NCBI GenBank assembly: GCA_947474455.1
Contig: CANJIL010000005.1
Span: 50,743 to 114,742, forward strand
Direction of reading: 5' to 3'
DNA: 64,000 nucleotides
From: Hyphomonadaceae bacterium
Lineage (GTDB): Bacteria > Pseudomonadota > Alphaproteobacteria > Caulobacterales > Hyphomonadaceae
This document shows, in pieces, positions 31,564-39,747 of the stretch. Each line of letters starts with the position of its first letter. The first letter of the stretch is position 1. A model generated the notes under the pieces. The model ran no database searches. It saw nothing but the letters and a program-made list of their open reading frames with translations, and was not told the DNA's origin. Position numbers and translations under genes: made by a program.

Positions 31564-32726
31564 GATTTTGGCGCTCGCGGCGCAACGCCGGCGGAGGCGG
31601 AGGCGGGGGCGAGCTGGTAGCCCTTGGCCTTGAGGCCTTCGGCCCAGATGCGGAACTGCTCGATCGTGACCGGGTAGGCGAAGCCGACGCCGATCGCCTT
31701 GCCGTTCTGGATGGAGAGGGCTTCGAGGGCGAGGAGTTCGCGGTCGATCGCATCGGCCGAAAGTTCGGCGTCGACGATGCGGTCGGCGACGGTGAAGTTG
31801 AGGCCGGTCTGGTCGGCGGCTTGCGGCAGGACAGAGCGCGCGGCGGCGCCGTCATGCAGGAAGACGAGGCCGCGATCCTTGAGAGCTTTCATCACCGGGG
31901 TCGCCGCGGCGGCGTCGGTGGCGAAGCGGGCGCCTTGATAGTTGGTGACGCCGAAATAGCCGGTCGCCTTGCCCATCAAGATGTTGAGGCGGCGCAGATT
32001 CTCTTCCGGCTTGGCGCTGGTCAGCAGCGTGTGCGGGCCGGAATCGACGTTGGGATAGTCGTAGGCTTCCATCGGCAGTTCGAGCAGGACTTCGTGGCCG
32101 GCGGCGCGGGCCTTGTTGATCCAGCCCTGCAGGTCGTTGGCGTAGGGCACGAAGGAGAGCGTGACTTCCGGAGGCAGTTCGTTGATCGCAGCGAGCGTGT
32201 GCTTCTGCGTCATGCCAAGGCCGCCGACGATCAGCGAGATGCGCGACGTGCCTGGGATGGCGGTGAACGGGCGAGCGTAGGCTTCGGCAGGTGTGCGGCC
32301 ATCGGGGCCGATCTTGGGCAGGTCGCCCGCGGCTGTGCGCTCGAAATAGCCGGTAATCGGCGAGCGCGGCAGGGCGGTGGGCGCGGCGGAGGAATTGCTC
32401 GCGATCTCGGTGACGGTGATGTTGGCCTCGCCGTCGCCGCCATCTTCCGGCAGGCCTTCGTCGTATTCGACGCCGGCGAGGCTGGGTTCGGCGGCGTTCG
32501 CATCGAGCGCGTCGAGCGAGGAACGGTTCTTCAGCAGAGGCGGCGGGCCGTTCTGCTCGGAATAGAGAGCGAGCTCGATATGCGGTCCGCCCGCATCATC
32601 GTCGCCGAAGAAGAAGGCCGCGCCGACAGCGCCGGCAGCGAGCGTGCCGAAAGCTGCGATACTCAACGCGAACTGGCTGAGACCCGTGCGCAATGCCGAA
32701 CCATCGGCTGCTCGTGACGCAGACAT
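31560..32726 (-). CDS. Divergent polysaccharide deacetylase family protein (YibQ-like)
   Basis: A 388-residue protein with one N-terminal membrane segment (about 18-38, FALSIAAFGTLAAGAVGAAF), a low-complexity linker, and a C-terminal domain of the divergent polysaccharide deacetylase family (DUF610/YibQ). Landmarks are ISLIVGGLGMTQ, PEVTLSFVPYA, HEVLLELPMEA and GYFGVTNYQGARF. Proteins of this family sit in the periplasm next to EnvC and CtpA genes, as here, and are thought to act on cell-wall polymers; catalytic residues are not all evident. I chose ATG 32726 with AGAGGA upstream, rejecting a longer frame to 32927. Confidence 0.85.
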   Translation of the reverse strand: MSASRAADGSALRTGLSQFALSIAAFGTLAAGAVGAAFFFGDDDAGGPHIELALYSEQNGPPPLLKNRSSLDALDANAAEPSLAGVEYDEGLPEDGGDGEANITVTEIASNSSAAPTALPRSPITGYFERTAAGDLPKIGPDGRTPAEAYARPFTAIPGTSRISLIVGGLGMTQKHTLAAINELPPEVTLSFVPYANDLQGWINKARAAGHEVLLELPMEAYDYPNVDSGPHTLLTSAKPEENLRRLNILMGKATGYFGVTNYQGARFATDAAAATPVMKALKDRGLVFLHDGAAARSVLPQAADQTGLNFTVADRIVDAELSADAIDRELLALEALSIQNGKAIGVGFAYPVTIEQFRIWAEGLKAKGYQLAPASASAGVAPRAPKS

Positions 32727-32887
32727 GCAAGTCCTCTCATACACCCCGCCCGAAGGGACGAGTCTTGGGCCCGTAACGTTAAGAACGCGGTAACGCGGCT
32801 GCGACGGTTTGGCCCCGGAGCGAACTGTAAAGGTTGGGGAATTTGGGGCGGCAGGCAAGGATTTTACGCGCAAGGCCGTCCAAAGCA

Positions 32888-32913
32888 AAAGGCCCGGCTT
32901 GCGCCGGGCCTTT
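32888..32913. terminator. Terminator between ctpA and the deacetylase gene
   Basis: AAAGGCCCGGC (32888-32898) pairs perfectly with GCCGGGCCTTT (32903-32913) across a TTGC loop. A-rich sequence lies on the left (32882-32890) and CTTTCGT on the right. Read leftward, the stem ends in a short T run, so it terminates ctpA transcripts before the deacetylase-rppH pair. Confidence 0.8.
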
Positions 32914-32934
32914 CGTGTTGGGATCACTATTCGG

Positions 32935-34296
32935 TTACGGCCTCGCCGTAGCGGTCGCTGCCGGGATGACGGCGGCGACGTTGCTTGCGCCCGGCCGGGC
33001 CTTGCCGGCGAGGATCAGGGCGACCGCCTGGTCGAGCTGGTAATCTTGACCCTTGTAGTCAGCCGGCGGCATGTCGGCGGGGACGTGCGGCGGCTTGCGT
33101 TCGGCGCCTTGGTCGTTTTCCAGCGCGTGGGGCAGAGCCGCCTCACTGTAGCGTGCGGCGCGCGTCTTCACTTCGGCGATGTCCTTGTCCGAGAGCCGGA
33201 CCTGGGCGACTTCGAAGTCCGGGTCGATGCCTGCGCCCTGGATCGATTTGCCTGACGGCGTGTAGTAGCGCGACGTCGTCAGACGCATGGCGCCTTTGTC
33301 GGGGCCGAGCGGCAGGACGGTCTGCACCGAGCCTTTGCCGAACGAGGTAACGCCCATGATCACTGCGCGCTGACGGTCCTTGAGGGCGCCGGCGACAATC
33401 TCGGCGGCGGAGGCGGAGCCGTTGTTGACCAGCACGACAATCGGCAGGCCATCCGGGAAGCGGTTGGCGCGGTCGGCGTTGTAGCGCTTGGAGTCGGTGT
33501 CGTGACGCCCGCGCGTGGAGACGACTTCGCCGCCGTCGAGGAAGCGCGAGGAAACCTTGATGGAGGCTTCGAGCAGGCCGCCGGGGTTGTCGCGCAAATC
33601 CAGCACGAGGCCCTTGAGCGCGCCCTTGCGGGACTGCTCGATTGCGCGGTCGAGCGCCGTCACGGTCTGTTCGTTGAAGGTCGTGATGCGGATATATCCG
33701 ACATCGCCGATCATCTTCTGCTTCACCACTTCAGGACGGATAACTTCACGGGTGAGGCTGACATCGAACGGTTCGACGCTCTCGCGCACGATGGTGACCG
33801 AGATGGCCGAGTTCACTTCGCCGCGCATCTGCTTGACAGCGTCGTTGAGCGGCAGGCCGACGATCGACTTGCCGTCGATGGCGGTGAGGAAGTCGCCGGA
33901 CTTGATGCCGGCGCGCTGGGCGGGCGTGCCGTCCATCGGCGAGACGACTTTCACGAAGCCGTCCTGCGCGGTGACTTCGATGCCGAGGCCGCCATATTCG
34001 CCGGAGGTCTGGGCCTGCATGTCCTTGAAGTCGTCGGGATCGAGATAGGAGGAGTGCGGATCGAGCGAGGCGAGCATGCCGTTGATCGCAGCTTCAATCG
34101 CTTCGGCCTCGTCGAACTCCGTGACGTAGTTGGACTGAGCCTTGGCGACGATCTCGGCGAACAGCTCAAGCTGCCGGAAGGTTTGCGCGCGTTTCTCGGA
34201 CGCGTTCGGGTTGGTCGTGACCGCGAAGGCCGAGAAACCCAGCGTAGCTCCCAGAAGGCCCGCACCGACGATCGGGCCCAACAACCACTTGCGCAT
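32935..34296 (-). CDS. ctpA: Carboxy-terminal processing protease (S41)
   Basis: A periplasmic serine protease that trims substrates from the C-terminus and regulates peptidoglycan hydrolases. The signal or anchor is MRKWLLGPIVGAGLLGATLG. The PDZ domain is at about 85-165 (YGGLGIEVTAQDG) and the S41 core has the catalytic Ser in NNGSASAAEI and Lys in SFGKGSVQT. I chose ATG 34296 because GAGGAG lies seven bases upstream; an ATG at 34317 adds seven residues. It is 453 residues long. It is next to envC-like and deacetylase genes, as in other alphaproteobacteria. Confidence 0.94.
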   Translation of the reverse strand: MRKWLLGPIVGAGLLGATLGFSAFAVTTNPNASEKRAQTFRQLELFAEIVAKAQSNYVTEFDEAEAIEAAINGMLASLDPHSSYLDPDDFKDMQAQTSGEYGGLGIEVTAQDGFVKVVSPMDGTPAQRAGIKSGDFLTAIDGKSIVGLPLNDAVKQMRGEVNSAISVTIVRESVEPFDVSLTREVIRPEVVKQKMIGDVGYIRITTFNEQTVTALDRAIEQSRKGALKGLVLDLRDNPGGLLEASIKVSSRFLDGGEVVSTRGRHDTDSKRYNADRANRFPDGLPIVVLVNNGSASAAEIVAGALKDRQRAVIMGVTSFGKGSVQTVLPLGPDKGAMRLTTSRYYTPSGKSIQGAGIDPDFEVAQVRLSDKDIAEVKTRAARYSEAALPHALENDQGAERKPPHVPADMPPADYKGQDYQLDQAVALILAGKARPGASNVAAVIPAATATARP

Positions 34297-34432
34297 GTCG
34301 CGCTGCTCCTCTGACATTGTCCCGCTGACCCTTACTTTGCCGTCATCCGTGCGAAGTTCAACATACTTTCACGCAGCGTGGAGCTACTTTCCGCACTAGC
34401 GTTCGTCGCAGGCTCGTCTGGGTCCCGTTTTT

Positions 34433-35698
34433 TCAGGTTCGCGGCCCAAGCCATCTGTCAGGGTCAACAGGCTGACCCTTACGTCTTACCTCCAGATAAA
34501 GTTCTGGAGATGGCGACTTCCGGTCAGCCATGCGGCCTATAGGTTCTCCCGCCAGCACCCACTGTCCCGCTTCGGGATAAAGGGCGTCAAGGCCAGAAAC
34601 GACCACGAGTACGTCACCACCCACATCCAGGATGGCCATGAGGCCATAGGAGCGGAAAACGCCTGAATACTGGACCCGCGCGTCAAGCGGGGCGATGACC
34701 TGGGCGGCCGGACGCGTTGCGAGGGTAAGGCCCTCCTGCTTTTCGCCACCCACGATCTGCCCGAAACGATGGAGCCGGGTCCCAACGGCAGGCTGCAGCG
34801 GTGCGGCGGTCGCTGCTGGCGGACGGGCGGCGAGGGCGGGCGGCTTGGCTGGCGTGGTTGGTGAAGGTTTGGCCGCGGGGGCAGGCTTTGCGGGCGTCTT
34901 GCCCGTCGCAGTCTTTACCGACGGGGTGGTGGGCGCAGCTTTCGCGAGGCCTTCCAGCAGTTCGCGAAGCGTGTCGGCCTCGGCTGCGAGGCGTTTGGAC
35001 TCTGCGCGTGCGGCTGCGGTTTCGGCGTTTAGCGCGGCCGAGGCGCGGCGCTTTTCCTCGCCCAGCGCTGCGATTTCCTCGCGGCGGGCGGCCAGCGCGC
35101 CCGTGGCGGCGGCGAGATAGGTCTGCTGGTCGCGCGTTTCGGCTGCGAGGCGGTTGAGCGTGTCGATCTGCGATCTGAGGTCGCTCGCGCGCTTGGACAG
35201 GGCAGGCGCGGCGTCTGACATAAGGATCGCCGCGCGCACGGCGGAGGCGGAGTCTTCCGGGCTGGCGACCAGGGCCGGCGGGCGGCGGGCGCCGAAGGTC
35301 ATCAGCGCAGCGAGCAGATCGTCGAGCGCGGCCTGGTCGGTTGCGAGGGATTTCGTTGCGGTTTCGGTTTCATCGCCGAGGATCATCAACTGTTCCTCTG
35401 CGGCGTAGGCGGCTTCCTCGCGATTGGTCGAATCCGCGGCGGCGGCGATCAGGTCGGCGTCGATCTCCGACACGGCGCGTGCTGCGGCGGTGGAGCGGGC
35501 TTCGAGCGTGCGGAGGCGGGCGACGGCGCCATCGCGCGCCTTTTCCGCGTTGCGGAGATCATCCTGCGAGAAGGTGCGGGGAGCGGCGCGGGGCTGTGCG
35601 GAGGCGAGGGTTGCGGCGAGCAGCGCGACACACAGGCCGCTCACCCCGGCAAAAGCCCGGATCCAGGAAGGGCGATGCGTCTTGCTCTTCGGGTCCAT
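34433..35698 (-). CDS. EnvC-like murein hydrolase activator
   Basis: A 421-residue periplasmic protein with a signal peptide ending LASAQ, two long coiled-coil stretches (about 40-130 and 165-255), an Ala/Pro/Lys linker (about 262-300), and a C-terminal LytM/peptidase M23-like domain (about 305-420). The zinc ligands of active M23 enzymes are missing: the region that normally reads lIDHG is AILDVGGDV, and the usual HFEIR is YLEVR. That fits EnvC-type activators, which bind amidases and do not cut peptidoglycan themselves. Start ATG at 35696-35698. It lies between rlmH and ctpA. Confidence 0.85.
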   Translation of the reverse strand: MDPKSKTHRPSWIRAFAGVSGLCVALLAATLASAQPRAAPRTFSQDDLRNAEKARDGAVARLRTLEARSTAAARAVSEIDADLIAAAADSTNREEAAYAAEEQLMILGDETETATKSLATDQAALDDLLAALMTFGARRPPALVASPEDSASAVRAAILMSDAAPALSKRASDLRSQIDTLNRLAAETRDQQTYLAAATGALAARREEIAALGEEKRRASAALNAETAAARAESKRLAAEADTLRELLEGLAKAAPTTPSVKTATGKTPAKPAPAAKPSPTTPAKPPALAARPPAATAAPLQPAVGTRLHRFGQIVGGEKQEGLTLATRPAAQVIAPLDARVQYSGVFRSYGLMAILDVGGDVLVVVSGLDALYPEAGQWVLAGEPIGRMADRKSPSPELYLEVRRKGQPVDPDRWLGPRT

Positions 35699-35749
35699 AC
35701 CGCCTTGTAGGCCGCGTTGCTTACCGGACTGTTCCGCGCTCCTTGCGCA

Positions 35750-36208
35750 TCATTCGCGGTGGTAAGGCGATCCGGCTTCGATCGAAAGAGCGCGATAGAC
35801 CTGCTCGGCGATCATCACGCGGACCAGGCGGTGGGGCCAGGTCTGGACACCGAAGCTGACCGTGTGGCGAGCGGCGGCAGCGATGGCGGGCGAGGTTCCA
35901 TCGGCGCCGCCGATGACGAAGCTGCAGGCTTCTTCGCTCGCATCGCGCCAGCGCGCGAGACGCCTCGATAGGTCCCGCGAGGTCCAGGCTTCGCCGCGTT
36001 CGTCGAGACGGATGAGAACGCCCTGGCCGTGCTTTGCCAGCAGGCGCGGGCCTTCGTCCTCCTTGGAACTAGACGGGATCTCGATCTCCTCGATGGCGCG
36101 ATAGCCGAGCGGCTTTCCGCTCTTCTGCGCGCGGGAGATGTAGTCGTCGACGAGCGCGCGCTCCGGCCCGTCCTTCAGGCGGCCGACGCAGAGGATGCGG
36201 ATGCGCAA
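35750..36208 (-). CDS. rlmH: 23S rRNA pseudouridine-1915 N3-methyltransferase
   Basis: RlmH methylates pseudouridine 1915 in 23S rRNA. The 152-residue SPOUT enzyme begins RIRILCVGRLKDGPERALVD, has the LDERGEAWTSRDL segment, the SAM-loop FVIGGADG and the C-terminal WPHRLVRVMIAEQVYRA. The start is a TTG at 36206-36208; no ATG or GTG fits the conserved N-terminus. It follows rsfS by nine bases, and the two are conserved partners in ribosome maturation. Confidence 0.95.
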   Translation of the reverse strand: MRIRILCVGRLKDGPERALVDDYISRAQKSGKPLGYRAIEEIEIPSSSKEDEGPRLLAKHGQGVLIRLDERGEAWTSRDLSRRLARWRDASEEACSFVIGGADGTSPAIAAAARHTVSFGVQTWPHRLVRVMIAEQVYRALSIEAGSPYHRE

Positions 36209-36217
36209 AGGGAGCGC

Positions 36218-36559
36218 TTAGCCGGCGGTGGCGGCGCGGGCGGTTGGCGGGGCGTCTGACGCCCAGATGCGCTCGAGATTGTAGAACTCGCGCACTTCGG
36301 GACGGAAGATATGGACGATGACGTCGCCCGCATCGATCAGCACCCAGTCGGCATTGGGCAGGCCCTCGACGCGCACCTTGGAAGCACCCGCTTCCTTGAG
36401 CTTGCGCGAGACGTGGTCGGCCAGCGCCGCGACGTGGCGGGCCGAGCGGCCAGATGCGACCACCATGGCGTCAGCCATTGGCGATTTTCCGGCGAGTGGA
36501 ATGTTCAGGATGTTCTCAGCCTTGTCGTCGTCGAGCTGCTGGACAACCAGGCGGGCCAA
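36218..36559 (-). CDS. rsfS: Ribosomal silencing factor RsfS
   Basis: RsfS binds uL14 and blocks subunit joining in starved cells. The conserved block QQLDDDKAENILNIPLAGKS, VVASGRSARHVAALADHV and DAGDVIVHIFRPEVREFYNLE identifies it. The annotated start is a TTG at 36557-36559 (113 residues). The open frame continues upstream with no ATG or GTG through a Ser/Pro/Lys-rich stretch. An AAAGGA followed eight bases later by CTG lies in that stretch, so the true N-terminus may be longer and start at a rare codon. nadD, usually its neighbour, is 9.6 kb away across an insertion. Confidence 0.9.
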   Translation of the reverse strand: MARLVVQQLDDDKAENILNIPLAGKSPMADAMVVASGRSARHVAALADHVSRKLKEAGASKVRVEGLPNADWVLIDAGDVIVHIFRPEVREFYNLERIWASDAPPTARAATAG

Positions 36560-36886
36560 CTCGATCGGGTCGGGCGTGGCCGGAGCGGGCGGAGCCGGTT
36601 TCGAATCTGAGCTCTTGCCGGATTTCGAGCTGCGAACTGCGGGCAGGGCGGGTTTCCTTTGGCTTCTAATAGAGGCTGAAGGCTAGCACGTAGGATGCCG
36701 ACCCGCGAGGGGAAAGGGCCACGCGCTTTTTCCGAACTGTCTTGCTGACTCTCGTGACCTGTTCGCACGGCGCGGACAACGAGGAGAAAATCTAAAACCA
36801 ACTAATACTACCGATTCAGTCGAGTTTCGGTTTGTCTGGTCCTTGAGGTGCGCGGGAATATCTGCGCTTATTTAAAGGGACGGGCC
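36560..36886. other. Region between rsfS and the first TonB receptor
   Basis: These 327 bases hold the possible N-terminal extension of rsfS (to about 36670 on the minus strand) and the upstream region of the rightward receptor. The stretch 36785-36860 is AT-richer than its surroundings. TTGTCT at 36832-36837 and GAATAT at 36856-36861 (18-base spacing) could be the receptor promoter. This is the left edge of the inserted island. I see no direct repeats, integrase or tRNA at the junction. Confidence 0.35.
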
Positions 36887-39346
36887 ATGACGTGCGCGCA
36901 TAAAACTACATGGAATGGGTCGGGTAACCAATTTCGGTATGGCATTTCATTTGCGGCGCTTGCATTTGTATGGGCTGCCCCGGCATTGGCCCAGCAAGCT
37001 CTAGAAGCGCCTGCCTCTCAGGAAACCCTCGCGAATCCGGGCGGGCCCAGTGTGGACGACCAGCCGCCCGATACGGCCCCCCGTCCGCTCCAGCCGGGCG
37101 ACCGAGTGATCGTGACGGCCCGCCGGGTCGAGGAAGACGTGCAGGACGTTCCGATCCCGGTCGCCGTGCTGTCGGCAGCCGTGCTGGCCGATTCCGGAGC
37201 TTCGAACGTCGGCAAGCTCAACCAGCTGGTCCCGTCGGTCCAGTTCTATTCCACCAACCCGCGTAACACCCAGATCAACATCCGCGGCCTGGGCGCGCCG
37301 TTTGGCCTGACCAATGACGGCATCGAGCAGGGCGTCGGCCTTTATGTCGACGGCGTCTATTTTGCACGTCCGGCAGCGGCTGTGATGGACTTCATCGATG
37401 TCGAGCGTGTCGAAGTGCTGCGCGGTCCGCAGGGCGCCCTCTACGGCAAGAACACCACCGCGGGCGCCGTCAACGTGACGACCAAGGCGCCGCAGTTTAC
37501 CCCGTCGACTGACGTTGAGCTCAGCTTCGGCAATATCGGCTATTATCAGGCCAAGGCGACGACCACCGGTCCTTTGACCGACACGCTTGCCTATCGCTTG
37601 TCTTTCTCCGGAACGCAGCGCGATGGCGTCCTGTGGAATGTAACCGACCAGGACGACCTCAACGACCTCAACAATATCGGCGGGCGCCTGCAGTTGCTGT
37701 GGACACCCAGCGACACGCTCGATGTGAAGCTGTCGGCGGACAATACGGTGCAGCGGCCGGAAGGGTATGCGCAGGTCTTCGCCGGCGTCGTGCCGACGCT
37801 GCGTCCGCTCAATCGGCAATATGCGGCGCAGGCTGCATTCTACAATTATGCTCCGCCGAGTCTCAATCCGTTTGACCGTGTCACCGATCTCGACACACCG
37901 CACCGCTCCAACTCGGACCTTGGCGGCGCCGCGCTCAACATCGACTGGGAGGTCGGCAGCGGCACGCTGTCCGCGATCTCGGCATGGCGTTACTGGATAT
38001 GGGATCCTTCAAACGACCGTGACTTCCTCGGCCTGCCGATCCGCACGCTGTCGCAGAACCCGTCGAAATCCTACCAGTGGTCGCAGGAGCTTCGTTACGC
38101 CGGCGATTTTGGCGAGAACCTGAGCTATGTGGTCGGCGCATTCTGGTTCAACCAGGTGACCAAGACGCTCGGCCGCGAAGAGCAGGGCTCGGCCGCCTGG
38201 CGTTGGCTGACCAATCCGAACGCGGCTAACCAGGCGCTCGGTCTTGCAGGGGCGCTGACCGGCTACGGTCAGCGCGCCCAGATCCGTTCGGATCACACCA
38301 GCGCCGCGCTCTTCGGTCAGGTTGAATGGCAGGTGACAGACCAGCTGCGCATCATTCCCGGCCTGCGCGCAAACTTTGACGAGAAGGACGGCTACTATCG
38401 CACGCAGACTTATGGCGGCGTCCAGTACGCGCCGGGTTCTGCGGGCTTCGCGCTTCAGCGCAGCATCCTGACGCCGCTGGCCTATGAGTCGAAGGGCGAA
38501 GACGACAACGTTTCGGGCCAGCTGACCGTCGCCTACGACATCGCCGGCAACATCAACGCCTACGCAACCTACTCGACCGCGTTCAAGACTTTCGGGCTCA
38601 ACAACAATGGCATCCCGCTCGACGCCAACAACCAGCCTGTCATCGAACTCGCCTCGATCAAGCCTGAAGACACCCAGCACATCGAGATCGGTCTCAAGAC
38701 AGAGCCGCTGCCGGGCGTGGTGGCCAACATCACGGCCTTCCACACCAAGATCAACGACTACCAGGTCAGCGTCTCCTCCAACCAGTCCGGTACGCTCCGC
38801 GGCTATCTGGCCAACGCCGAGGAGGTGCTGGTCCAGGGCCTCGAGTTCGACGGGTCCTGGCGGGTCAACGACAATTTCTCGCTCTATAGCAACCTTGCCT
38901 ACACGGACGGAAAGTATGAGCGCTTCACGCAAGCGCCTCCGGCTCTGGAAGACTCTGGCGGCGCCATCGGCTTTGTCGACGCTTCAGGCACGCGCCTGCC
39001 CGGCCTCTCGCTGTGGGCTGCCTCGATCGGCGGCGAGTACAAGCTGCCAGGCGAGTTCGGCAAGCGGCAGGGCGAATACTTCATTGGCCTCGACGCCAGT
39101 TATCGCTCCGAATTCTCCTCGAGCGCCACAGAGTCCGACTATCTCAACATCGACGGCTATTCGCTGGTGAACGCCCGCATCGGCTTCCGCGGCGATGATG
39201 GTTGGGACTTCTTCGCCTGGGGCCGCAACATCCTCGATGAGGAGTACTTCGAGATGCTCAATGCCGGCGGCAGCTCATCGGGCTATTATGCGGGTCTCTT
39301 GGGCGATCCGCGCACCTATGGCGTCACACTGAGAGGGAGCTTCTAG
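36887..39346 (+). CDS. TonB-dependent outer-membrane receptor
   Basis: An 819-residue outer-membrane transporter. The signal peptide ends PALAQQ, and a TonB-box-like VIVTARR follows at about residue 75. The plug domain has DVQDVPIPVAVLS, NIRGLGAPFG, and VEVLRGPQGALYGKNTTAGA. The 22-strand barrel ends in YGVTLRGSF, with the terminal Phe required for assembly. I chose ATG 36887 (AAGGGA six bases before) over an in-frame GTG at 36848. The family resembles Caulobacter/Sphingomonas receptors for plant or sterol-type compounds; the substrate is unknown. No operon partner follows within 400 bases. Confidence 0.93.
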   Translation: MTCAHKTTWNGSGNQFRYGISFAALAFVWAAPALAQQALEAPASQETLANPGGPSVDDQPPDTAPRPLQPGDRVIVTARRVEEDVQDVPIPVAVLSAAVLADSGASNVGKLNQLVPSVQFYSTNPRNTQINIRGLGAPFGLTNDGIEQGVGLYVDGVYFARPAAAVMDFIDVERVEVLRGPQGALYGKNTTAGAVNVTTKAPQFTPSTDVELSFGNIGYYQAKATTTGPLTDTLAYRLSFSGTQRDGVLWNVTDQDDLNDLNNIGGRLQLLWTPSDTLDVKLSADNTVQRPEGYAQVFAGVVPTLRPLNRQYAAQAAFYNYAPPSLNPFDRVTDLDTPHRSNSDLGGAALNIDWEVGSGTLSAISAWRYWIWDPSNDRDFLGLPIRTLSQNPSKSYQWSQELRYAGDFGENLSYVVGAFWFNQVTKTLGREEQGSAAWRWLTNPNAANQALGLAGALTGYGQRAQIRSDHTSAALFGQVEWQVTDQLRIIPGLRANFDEKDGYYRTQTYGGVQYAPGSAGFALQRSILTPLAYESKGEDDNVSGQLTVAYDIAGNINAYATYSTAFKTFGLNNNGIPLDANNQPVIELASIKPEDTQHIEIGLKTEPLPGVVANITAFHTKINDYQVSVSSNQSGTLRGYLANAEEVLVQGLEFDGSWRVNDNFSLYSNLAYTDGKYERFTQAPPALEDSGGAIGFVDASGTRLPGLSLWAASIGGEYKLPGEFGKRQGEYFIGLDASYRSEFSSSATESDYLNIDGYSLVNARIGFRGDDGWDFFAWGRNILDEEYFEMLNAGGSSSGYYAGLLGDPRTYGVTLRGSF

Positions 39347-39747
39347 AGCTGACGAATTCCGCCACGCGCCTCCCCGGTGCGCGTGCGGACAGAGGGGCGG
39401 GTTGCGCTTGGTTGCAGCTTGCCGGTCCCGGCCCCCGTCCGGAATGGTATCAACATCAGCGGCTGCGCCGTCGTCCTCCAGCAGCCCGCCCCTCGACCAG
39501 CTGGCCGGAGGCTGGCAGCCCGGGGCAGGTTGTCGAACGTGACCGTCTCCGGCGTGACCTTTTCGCCTCATTGCGATGTGCGCTGGCGGCCGGCGGAGCT
39601 GACGGGCGGCGTCGATTTGACTCCAGCGCAACCGCAACTCCCGCGTTCGTCCGGCCCCTTGCGTCCGTGCAGCAATTGACGCCGAGCGGGAAGCACGCGA
39701 CCCTGCGTTCATAAAATGAACTGATATGACGTCGGGGGAGGACGGCA
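39347..39747. other. Non-coding interval between the two TonB receptors
   Basis: No gene is supported in these 401 bases. A plus-strand open frame of 100 codons (39377-39679) exists. Its last third looks faintly protein-like (NVTVSGVTFSPHC), but it has no ribosome site, start context or family. The region may include the promoter of the second receptor, which is preceded by GGGGGAGGA. I saw no terminator after the first receptor. Confidence 0.35.

Noticed and set aside
39377..39679. 100-codon frame between the TonB receptors
   Set aside because: No ribosome site, no homologous pattern, and codon use does not match neighbours.
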